A stretch of 64,000 nucleotides of DNA from Pararge aegeria (lineage: Eukaryota > Arthropoda > Insecta > Lepidoptera > Nymphalidae): positions 15,376,001 to 15,440,000 of the forward strand of contig NC_053197.1 in assembly GCF_905163445.1 (NCBI RefSeq), read 5' to 3'. The translations under genes were made by a program, and so were the position numbers. Every line of letters begins with the position of its first letter. Within the stretch, counting starts at the first letter, position 1. Positions 59,301 through 64,000 of the stretch are shown piece by piece. A model generated the notes under the pieces. The model was not told the origin of the DNA and ran no database searches. It saw nothing but the letters and a program-made list of their open reading frames with translations.

Positions 59301-61387
59301 TTTTCTACTGATTTCCTTATTTCAGTCAAAGTTACATCCTTGCCCAATGACTTCTCAAATATACTGATAGCATCAGAATCTTTGGAATGGTTTGAGCTTG
59401 TAGATTCTTTTCTAGCACTTACACTATTTCTTTTAATTAAGGTGACAGAATTCGGAAGATCTATGTCTATCGAACGCCTCACTTGATCCCTCTTGACTAT
59501 TGATATTGCAGAGTTATTTTCAAAGCAACTCAAAACATTCTCTTTTTCAATCACTCTCTCTGGAGATCTTACTGGTTGCAAGTCTTTTAAATGTTTGTAT
59601 TCGGCTCCCGATTTTGGTATTAAAACAACATCATCAGACACCATGACAGATTTATTATCCATTGTCTTACATTCTGACTCTTGTCTCTGTCTCCTCTTAT
59701 CAAATTCCTCAAATTCTTTTAGTCTATCCATAAGTTTGTCTATGCTTGCCACAGTGGGATTACATTTGTATAACTCTGGTCTATTTTCAGGACATTTTTC
59801 AACTGAATCTTCATAGTGAAGTCTGATATTTTCGCTATCGTCATTTTTTGACGGTGTACACTCGTTAACAACTGCTGATATTGTGTCTTTATCTTTTACT
59901 GGTGTGTCTGGTGCGATAATGCTATTATTGTCACCCAAAGGCTTTGAGATTCCATAGAACTGCCTTGCTGACTTGGTTTGCAATTGATCAACATTTGTAT
60001 CATTAGACATTTCTTGATCGCGATCTATATTTTGGTCTAAATCATTAATGAGATCACTGATTTCTTTTGATAATGAGTCAACTGTTTCATGTTTATCTTC
60101 AACTAAGTCATTGGTTATGGTGCTGTTGATACCATTTTTGGTTCCCTGGTTAGCGATGGGTCTGGATGTGGTGGCAGCCTTCTTTCCCCTCCTTGCTTTC
60201 CTAATATTTTTGGATACCTCCTTTGAGTTAAATGTCTTGGACATACTGGTCAATATACTACTACGTTCTTCTATAAGCGCATCGTTTTCAGTCTTCAGCA
60301 AATATTTGTCTTCTAGGTCTGATACATTAATATTTTCTAACTTAATCCTATTACTGTTATTGTTGTCTGAGTCTAATGAAGTACTTCTTTTTAAGCTCAA
60401 TTTTTTTTTGTTTTTCTCTTTTAACATAGAACTAGGCTCTGTATAAGGTTTGGTTTCAGTTAATTTTGAGTCAACACTAAGAGAAGGCACTTTTCCAATA
60501 GGAGAGATCTGTACATTATTTTCAATATCTAAATCTAGGTCAGTCTTAGTTTTATCTAAGTTTTTGCTGAGCTCCTTATTTTCATTATCATTGAGTGGTT
60601 CGCTGAGGCTGACATCTGATTCTGTAATATCTGAGCACTTAGAGATTTCACTGCCATCTCTGGAGCTAGAGCGTCCCCTTTTCAACTTCTTTGTATCCTC
60701 TGAAGTCTCCGGAGCATCAGCAGTTTTTGAATCTGAAAGTAACCGCCTCTTCTTCTGTTCTTTCATAACAACCTCATTTAGGAGATTACTCTTTACTTTA
60801 CGAGGCTTTCCACTCCTCAAGTTCTTTCCATCGAAAAGAGAGGGGCTATTACTTCGTTCTGAACGCATGGAGTAAGGACTGGTCCGTGGCCCAAGAACTA
60901 AAGTGGTAGGAGAATCACCCAGAACTGACTTCATCATCACCATATCAGAGCTAAGCCTGACACGCCTGCCAGCGGTTCTCGGACTCGAGGACCTGGAACC
61001 AGGTGTCGGGTCTTCAAGGGGTTCCTTTTTTATTTCTGCTGCAGGTATTAAAGGAACGGTTTCTTTATCACGAGAATTAAAAGCCTCTTTAACAGTCTTC
61101 CTGGCCCTAGTAATGGTTTTCTTTATAACATTTTTCTTTAAGGGTGGGACTTTCTTGCCCCTCAAGGTTTTTGTCTTTCTAATTCCTAGAGGTCGCTTCT
61201 TGACCACTGCTTTAGGTTTGGGGCCAGGTTTCTTGCTCTCTTTGGAAGTTTTGGGGTCATCTTGGACTGGTTTCTTTTCCTCCTCGTTGCAATCCGAGGC
61301 CTTCTTCCGGGCTCTGGTCTTAGGCTCTGCTACTGTATCTTCATCTAGGCTCTTATCCAACTCCTCTTTAGCCTGCTTAGTTTTCAT
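44140..61387 (-). CDS. Large charged protein with Cys/His-rich zinc-binding-like region (about 2,288 aa), unrecognised
   Basis: Nine exons mesh in phase: 61387-57824, 57292-57223, 53098-52898, 51976-51820, 51099-50928, 49166-49026, 47912-47761, 47535-45828 and 44841-44140 (TAA). Residues 1-1188 are Lys/Ser/Glu-rich and probably disordered, with basic blocks such as KKPGPKPK and KTITRARKTVK suggesting a nuclear, possibly chromatin, location. Residues about 1243-1468 hold clustered Cys/His: CMDQCFYCGGKFGLFDTPCH, SCLCDACYRHVDRRANC, CHTSGC, CAEHYRSLTPLMACVLCRCR and CKVCRYFC. This suggests several zinc sites over five exons. Residues 1488-2055 include a conserved-looking LWNELQRPYGNQSSFLRHLI segment. 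The C-terminus begins ENLARVARETPKVAVDGHSL and has a RRERQKRLQEKEAK helix before a Ser/Thr/Ile/Pro-rich tail. I do not recognise the family. The start at 61387 has an in-frame stop about 65 nt upstream, but a spliced upstream coding exon cannot be excluded. Confidence 0.85.
44976..45290 (-). mobile_element. Jockey-type LINE 3' end in intron 8
   Basis: The reverse-strand frame (VKTHLLQGGFYTIDEFLNDK, VAWKHPPPLSSLTR) is the C-terminal end of a Jockey-type reverse transcriptase. It is followed by the 3' UTR with aactcagcagttgctctttt. Confidence 0.72.
45340..45620 (+). mobile_element. Jockey-type LINE 3' end, opposite orientation
   Basis: ttgatgcatttcttaacgac, aaggctgcttggaagcaggc, tctctcacaagatagaaaa and a tail tacttgaaataaatgaattt. 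It faces the copy at 44976-45290 head to head. Confidence 0.65.
45828..47535 (-). CDS. Large gene, exon 8
   Basis: Acceptor AATTCTTTGCAG, donor GTAAGT. 569 codons plus junction, starting (K)LLQIYNIEIPPELNQDADD and ending WRPTLMPITP. Charged, with a probable folded stretch around CNTMIQYDVETKKLWNELQR and FLRHLILLEKYFRNGDLVLS, followed by a proline/lysine-rich part (FMPPPLPKPKPKSDKKNKPL). Confidence 0.87.
47761..47912 (-). CDS. Large gene, exon 7 (fourth Cys cluster)
   Basis: Acceptor CATTTTTTCAG, donor GTAAGT. It encodes GYTDLNPLLKEAGIPVEFHE, RPVLCKVCRYFCTLLQRPGH and KDKHARAYTR. Confidence 0.85.
47984..48098 (-). repeat. Duplicated exon 6/intron junction, copy A
   Basis: On the minus strand it holds a diverged copy of the exon 6 3' end (CACCATAAGTTACACTTCAC) and donor region (GTGATTAACTAACC), then the same intron stretch (gttgaccct..., ccttgaaaa on the plus strand) as copies B and C. 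Confidence 0.7.
48345..48640 (-). mobile_element. Jockey-type LINE 3' end in intron 6
   Basis: Shares gaaactcagcagttgctctt, tttctatcttgtgagagatt, gcttccaagcaacc and aaattcatcaattt with 44976-45290. Confidence 0.68.
48834..48957 (-). repeat. Duplicated exon 6/intron junction, copy B
   Basis: Contains gcgacccttgaaaacccctg, ttgaccccagttgctac, ctcacatagtgtatgaagtg and taggttattgtgctaac. It parallels 48966-49075, where the real exon 6 end and donor lie. Confidence 0.75.
49026..49166 (-). CDS. Large gene, exon 6 (third Cys cluster)
   Basis: Acceptor TTTGTTTGTAG, donor GTGAGT; 47 codons, phase 0. It encodes LKLECDYPGLHTIPLCAEHY, RSLTPLMACVLCRCRLTKHH and NLHFIHH. Its 3' end with the donor is duplicated downstream in the intron. 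Confidence 0.85.
49261..49665 (-). mobile_element. LINE 3' fragments (composite)
   Basis: Jockey-type pieces at 49261-49345 (tagtgagatgatagcgataa, caaaaaacttagccgg) and 49586-49665 (ggagggttccaaacgg..., gccctggtctaagg...) flank another LINE tail at 49395-49560 (cacttttactgtacaccaca, gcggccttatcgctac). Confidence 0.6.
49670..49830 (-). mobile_element. LINE/SINE 3' end (ttttccttcaccg...gattcgaact)
   Basis: cacctttgggagcattatgt, gttttccttcaccgttgaag and gtgctgggattcgaactcgg match 29240-29405. Confidence 0.6.
49858..50172. mobile_element. MITE internal region, copy related to 22921-23505
   Basis: tttattattacacatatatt, ctctgagagttgatacagct, ctttccccggggagataatt and ctctcagagcaccggcgcac. Both orientations of the unit are present, so this copy is itself partly inverted. 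Confidence 0.65.
50358..50407. repeat. (ATTT)n microsatellite
   Basis: About eleven near-perfect units of attt/ttta. Confidence 0.9.
50590..50910 (-). mobile_element. LINE reverse transcriptase C-terminal fragment next to exon 5
   Basis: The minus strand reads, without stops, SLASLRNRRDILDLCFLHKI, then LLNHISLTVPRRYTRSCKSP and KIFHIPFTKSHLVFVCNYPI up to a stop near 50590. This fits the C-terminal region of CR1/Jockey-type LINE reverse transcriptases. It begins within tens of bases of the exon 5 donor at 50927. Confidence 0.65.
50928..51099 (-). CDS. Large gene, exon 5
   Basis: Acceptor TGTTGGTCCAG, donor GTGAGT. It encodes an acidic part (SPPLEEESEEETPAATAGR), then LATCHTSGCATLADHSIRRK and WLIKMRSNVNKI. 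Confidence 0.85.
51190..51353 (-). mobile_element. tRNA-derived SINE, family 1 (copy 6)
   Basis: acataaatacttataaaata, actcccagacactgaaaaac, gaatcgaacctacggccttg (box B) and gcccattgcgccaatcggcc. A short partial duplication (gacgcagcttagactcagag) interrupts the head. Confidence 0.75.
51820..51976 (-). CDS. Large gene, exon 4 (second Cys cluster)
   Basis: Acceptor TTTTTATTTGTAG, donor GTGAGT. It encodes EEKLTIDSCLCDACYRHVDR and RANCPSYRKRPVAKPPDV. A duplicated, in-frame upstream acceptor lies at 52105. Confidence 0.85.
51976..52105 (-). CDS. Possible alternative 5' extension of exon 4 (43 in-frame codons)
   Basis: A second acceptor, TTAATTTGTAG at 52106 (plus coordinates), resembles the main one. 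The 129 nt between them are fully open in the exon 4 frame, encoding DDEKSTTPAPTSQRCMCHNA and KKCIFWRDGTYIFSHQKLLF LFV. Either a longer splice form or a duplicated but unused acceptor. Confidence 0.35.
52011..52066. repeat. Inverted repeat (14-bp arms)
   Basis: gatgtacgtgccat at 52011 faces atggcacatacatc at 52053. It lies within the duplicated acceptor region of exon 4. Confidence 0.75.
52170..52400 (+). mobile_element. SINE family 2 body and tail
   Basis: gagccgccaagcgacttagc, ggtaagcccgctaccatctt, atcatcacttaccagcaagt and gagattgcattcaagggcta, ending in an A-rich tail. Confidence 0.7.
52898..53098 (-). CDS. Large gene, exon 3 (first Cys cluster)
   Basis: Acceptor TTTTCAACAG, donor GTAAGT. 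It encodes EAEAVPEPEPKEILNLVIPE, then RLCMDQCFYCGGKFGLFDTP and CHIAQMKSGERQRKVLD. The C-x3-C-x2-C arrangement followed by C-H is zinc-finger-like. Confidence 0.85.
53235..53280. repeat. Hairpin, about 20-bp interrupted stem
   Basis: aataatgct...ctcttcgta, loop tgag, tacgaagag...agcattatt. Confidence 0.85.
53288..53512 (-). mobile_element. Jockey-type LINE 3' end
   Basis: aaaatatctttaatcaagta, tagtgagatgatggcgataa, gcgtcctggtctaagaagaa and caacaaacttagccgggtgt; nearly the same as 4696-4885. Confidence 0.7.
53533..53813 (-). mobile_element. tRNA-derived SINE, family 1 (copy 7)
   Basis: Near-complete: tail cgtagtatatttatttatt, body acatcgccatctagccccaa and acacccagacaccgaaaaat, head gggaatctaacccacggcct and cactgcgccaatcagccgcc. 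Confidence 0.8.
54150..54370 (+). mobile_element. Jockey-type LINE 3' end
   Basis: aacgatgaataagcttgggt, ctgtgagatggtgataacaa, taagtttgttgtgggctctt and gtatgaacgcttcataatag; same orientation and family as 30107-30960. Confidence 0.68.
54850..54893 (+). mobile_element. Repeat fragment (gtggcgtgcatcgagggtat)
   Basis: Same dispersed repeat as 25208-25247 and 2330-2462, here on the plus strand. Confidence 0.45.
56180..56425 (+). repeat. Unclassified repeat, copy 2
   Basis: gaagataaaagaccgacacg, cactacgcgacgcgtaccta, ggagtcacttgatt, gtttcacagataagtc and aatgtacctctaaagt match 32395-32740. Confidence 0.65.
56815..57062 (-). mobile_element. tRNA-derived SINE, family 2-like, with tRNA head
   Basis: The reverse strand starts in a tRNA-like head (box A gaccggcgcaacgctgggcg; box B cccgggttcgattcccggc). 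It ends in the tail seen on the plus strand as ccactacaagtgagcccttg and cacctggtggtaagtgatga. Confidence 0.72.
57223..57292 (-). CDS. Large gene, exon 2
   Basis: Acceptor TTTAATTCCAG, donor GTGTGT. It encodes GGAPAIPDGGHRKSHYSNRL and NNH, phase 0 in and phase 1 out, meeting exon 3 with E. Short, but phase-consistent. Confidence 0.7.
57363..57402. repeat. Perfect 13-bp hairpin
   Basis: gcgtttggcgaca faces tgtcgccaaacgc with a 14-nt loop. Confidence 0.85.
57419..57608 (-). mobile_element. tRNA-derived SINE, family 1 (copy 8)
   Basis: acatcgccatctagccccaa, gtaagcgtagcttgtgttat, acacccagacac and gtaatcgaacccacggcctt, truncated in the head. Confidence 0.75.
57660..57760 (+). mobile_element. SINE family 2 tail
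   Basis: gactgcatcatcacttacga, tcaggtgaaattgcagtcaa and gctaacttgtactgg followed by an A-rich run. Confidence 0.6.
57824..61387 (-). CDS. Large gene, exon 1 (1,188 codons)
   Basis: Long open exon starting MKTKQAKEELDKSLDEDTVA and ending DDAYYTIERRE before donor GTACGT. It is highly charged, with many Ser-rich acidic stretches and SRS-type phosphorylation candidates, and no clear globular domain. It contains two coding repeats, at 59000-59062 and 58524-58833. Confidence 0.88.
58524..58833 (-). repeat. Coding repeat: degenerate KIEPT units
   Basis: Residues about 852-954 are a run of five-residue units such as TKIEP, TKMET, AKIEP, TKMEP and PKKEQ with drift (IIEPP, TIEIP). The DNA shows repeated ttctatttttgtagg-like units. 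Antisense frames here are shadows of the repeat. Confidence 0.85.
59000..59062 (-). repeat. Coding repeat: SPPHQ(I/M)K x3
   Basis: Residues about 776-796 read MSPPHQIKSPPHQMKSPTHQ then IK, three seven-residue units. Confidence 0.85.
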
Positions 61388-62457
61388 GATGGAATGTTTG
61401 GTGGAAGACGATACTGTTTTCCGGACATCAGGTTGCTGGTTATTTTGTCAGGTGATCACACAGATCAGATTCGACCAAACAATAGTTATTGGTCCTGTGG
61501 CTGACTTGACAGCCTTGCTCACTATTATCTTTCTTATAACCTTTATGTGGTAAAACTATTTCAAAGTTGGCTTATGAAATGTATAATTCCCAAGTCTCTA
61601 TACTGCTGTATCTTTATGAACAAGGAGTATTGTTTTCGTCTTTATGACATGTTATGAGGACCTGAAATTAATAAAATACCATTTTAATTACTTACAGAAA
61701 ATAATCATTATAAATTAATCTTAATATTGCAATAATTACATTCAAATCAACAATTAATAGTAATGAAAAACTCGAATTCCATAATTTTCAACTGTTTTTA
61801 TACTAGGAATGCTTATTGAAGACGTTGAATGTTAATTGACACTTAATTCAATATAATTCGGTCAGAAATCAACTCTCCAAAGTCGTGGTAAACAAAAGCG
61901 ATGCCCGAGAATCGACAAGTTCGCGGACTTATTTCACATGTTCAAATCACAAAATGTCAACGATTAAACGATTAAACTAATAGTAGGGTGTCTAAACTTA
62001 GATAATATAAAACAATATTTACGTTTAAGTCGCCCGTTGCACAGAAAAATCAGCCGGAAAAGTCATGAAAATATCATGTTTTGGTGGTGTACACATCGGC
62101 CTCGTATGAGTATGATTGCAACGCCACCTACAGCTGTCGCCTGCGTATGCGTCGACCGACAGCGAGAGACAGAAAGCACCAAACCATTTCCCTACCCGTG
62201 GCGCACCTCCGCTATGTACTCACAAAATACTCACAATTTATCCCACGGAACTGCCAAAAACCACAATAAAAAGTTAATTCAACACTCAATGCACCATAAT
62301 ATGCGAAAAAGTTCAATAAAAACTCGCGATTAAACTTAGAAAACGATTTTTGAAAAGCCCAAATGTCTGCAGGCGTCCGCCATAATGTTTCCTTCGAAAC
62401 GAATAATATAGTTCTTATTGCTCTTGTAGCAAGCAATCACTCTATTCGCTATTCAAA
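61388..62457. promoter_or_regulatory. Divergent intergenic region (shared promoter region likely)
   Basis: 1,070 bp separate the opposite start codons of the large minus-strand gene and mRpL49. 5' UTRs and promoters of both must lie here. No clear TATA box or repeat was recognised. The short frames inside are not protein-like. Confidence 0.5.
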
Positions 62458-63325
62458 ATGGCGACCGTGTGGCGTTCACAGAGAGCATTTGCACGTTTTT
62501 TCGTCGGAAAAACTGCACGGATCCTGAACAACGCTTCTGATTTGGGTGCAAAACTTACAACAGCATCAATATCGGTAATTGTACAATTATTTTTACTCGC
62601 GCCGCGTTGTAATGTTGCTTTGAATGCGACATGTGACAGAACTATGGGCGTACACCCCCACAAAAAGCTTTCGCTCGCATAAAAATATTATTTGTTTATT
62701 TTCAGAGTTTAGACTTTATCAACTTTTTCAATAAAACTTTGCGAGACTCTTTCTTTATATGTATAAACAAATTGCAACAAACTTAAATATAACTAAAATT
62801 TTATATTTCAGGTTTTAAAGTTCCTAAGCCAATATTAACTGTTTTCTTTATTTGTTTCAGGTTTCAAGCAAGCAAAATTACTCAAACTACGCACATTCGC
62901 CGTTTGTCAAAAACATCAAAGAACAATATGAATTCGAAATTGTGAAAAATCCTCCAGAATGGGCATACGTGGAACGTTTAATGCCATTCGAAACTATTCC
63001 CAATGTTACACCCAAAGCAGCATACCCTTCAGGATGGATACCACCGAAAGAAGAGGCTAGAAATCTACCATATTTTATTGCAAGAACTAGAAACCATCAG
63101 TTGCCAATATATTTAGATTTATCTTATAGAGGTATGCGAAAAATATCGATGATTAAAAAGATTGACGGTGATATTTGGTTACTAAACGATTTAATTAAAG
63201 AGCATTTAAAAAAAACACAAAATCGCTACGTAGAAACAAGAGTACATGAACTGGGAAGATTTATTGAAGTAAAAGGTGATTTCGTGACCACACTTTGTAA
63301 TTGGGCTTATGCTCAAGGCTTTTAG
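62458..63325 (+). CDS. mRpL49: Mitochondrial large ribosomal subunit protein mL49
   Basis: Two exons, 62458-62574 and 62861-63325, both phase 0, give 193 residues. The N-terminus MATVWRSQRAFARFFVGKTA is Arg-rich with few acids, like a mitochondrial targeting peptide. The second exon carries the family core: YVERLMPFETIPNVTPKAAY, PSGWIPPKEEARNLPYFIAR, TRNHQLPIYLDLSYRGMRKI and IDGDIWLLNDLIKEHLKK, ending VKGDFVTTLCNWAYAQGF. This matches MRPL49 (PSGW.PP, LP.F..R...H..PVY, GDIW.L, C-terminal GF). The protein is a structural part of the mitochondrial 39S subunit. Donor gtaatt and acceptor ttatttgtttcag. Confidence 0.92.
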
Positions 63326-63574
63326 ATTGAAATTGTATGTAGATGATTATTATTAAAATTGTTGAATAGTAATTGCTTTTTACTTTTATTCTGCTGTTTG
63401 ACCATTATTATCAAATTAAATTTGGTAAATCTTTAAATACGCTCCAATAATTAGTTCTATATTGATTAATTTTTAATTTATTGATAGACATGATTTTGAT
63501 TATGAATTATTTAAATTCGGTACTTATCGAAGATTTTAACTTTTAATTCAATAACAAAAAAATGTTAATTATGC

Positions 63575-63580
63575 AATAAA
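63575..63580 (+). terminator. Polyadenylation signal of mRpL49
   Basis: AATAAA 250 nt after the stop codon. Confidence 0.55.
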
Positions 63581-64000
63581 CATTTCCTTCCTTTTCAAGT
63601 CAGCAACTTTTTTTTTTTTTTGGTAAAACCAATTCAACTATTAATAAATATAACTATTAATCTTTTTAAACTAATTATAAAGTTGAACAGTTTGATATTG
63701 AATTTAAATACGCGGATTTCCTTTCATTTAAAAAGCCTTCCTTGAGTAGATTTTATGCTATTCAGGGTACGACCTTAAAGGGCGATGCGACGCAGTGGTT
63801 TGTTGAAAAGTTTGTATGGGACAATTTTGTTTAAGAGAAGTTAAACTCCGACTAAATTGCGACTAGTTAATTATGATTAACTAGCTGTAAACCTCGTCTA
63901 TATCACATTTGTTTTGTTTTCTAAATATCTTGATTAGTTTGTTTCTCAAGTTCAAAAATTTTTAAGTCTTTGTCTGTCTCTAGGGTGTTAGCTATTTCCA
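63581..64000. other. Downstream flank, no gene seen
   Basis: AT-rich. A small palindrome ctagttaat-tatg-attaactag lies near 63863. Nothing else supported. Confidence 0.5.

Noticed and set aside
60903..61553. 216-codon plus-strand frame over the start of the large gene
   Set aside because: Antisense to a clear charged coding exon; hydrophobic composition is the mirror of Lys/Glu codons.

Overview
This is an AT-rich nuclear segment of an insect genome, most likely a butterfly or moth. The evidence is intron-rich animal genes with GT-AG introns, a Mox/Meox-class homeobox gene, a kinesin light chain gene, a mitochondrial ribosomal protein gene, and dense tRNA-derived SINE and Jockey-type LINE debris of lepidopteran type. 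No prokaryotic features are present. Gene names rest on recognised protein sequence. Exon boundaries were chosen so that acceptor, donor and reading phase agree at every junction. None of this has been checked against transcripts.

Layout. (1) 1-21,220, + strand: the 3' half of the kinesin light chain gene (Klc). The window enters it inside the TPR region. Six shared exons lead to two alternative terminal coding parts. One is a short exon at 16,408-16,506. The other is a two-exon tail at 20,405-20,550 and 21,142/21,145-21,220 that resembles the Ser/Arg-rich C-terminus of vertebrate KLC1. (2) 21,221-33,900: about 12.7 kb without a recognisable host gene, filled with SINEs, LINE 3' ends, MITEs and a Helitron-like element. 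(3) 33,974-37,880, + strand: a three-exon, 180-residue homeobox gene of the Mox/Meox class (Drosophila buttonless). A 161-bp palindrome and tandem MITE units lie in intron 2. (4) 38,150-44,139: AT-rich, no host gene seen; part is probably 3' UTR of the next gene. (5) 44,140-61,387, - strand: a nine-exon gene for a protein of about 2,288 residues. It has a long charged N-terminal half with coding repeats, a Cys/His-rich central region spread over five exons, and a low-complexity C-terminus. I do not recognise it. (6) 62,458-63,325, + strand: two-exon mRpL49, divergent from the large gene across about 1.07 kb.

The genes are not an obvious functional set: axonal cargo transport, mesodermal or neural patterning, a probable nuclear protein and mitochondrial translation. 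The most interesting points concern gene structure. They are the two alternative Klc tails with a NAGNAG acceptor, exon-intron junction duplications inside the large unrecognised gene that create decoy donors and an in-frame alternative acceptor, a recurrent class of short near-perfect hairpins in non-coding DNA, and two large foldback palindromes.
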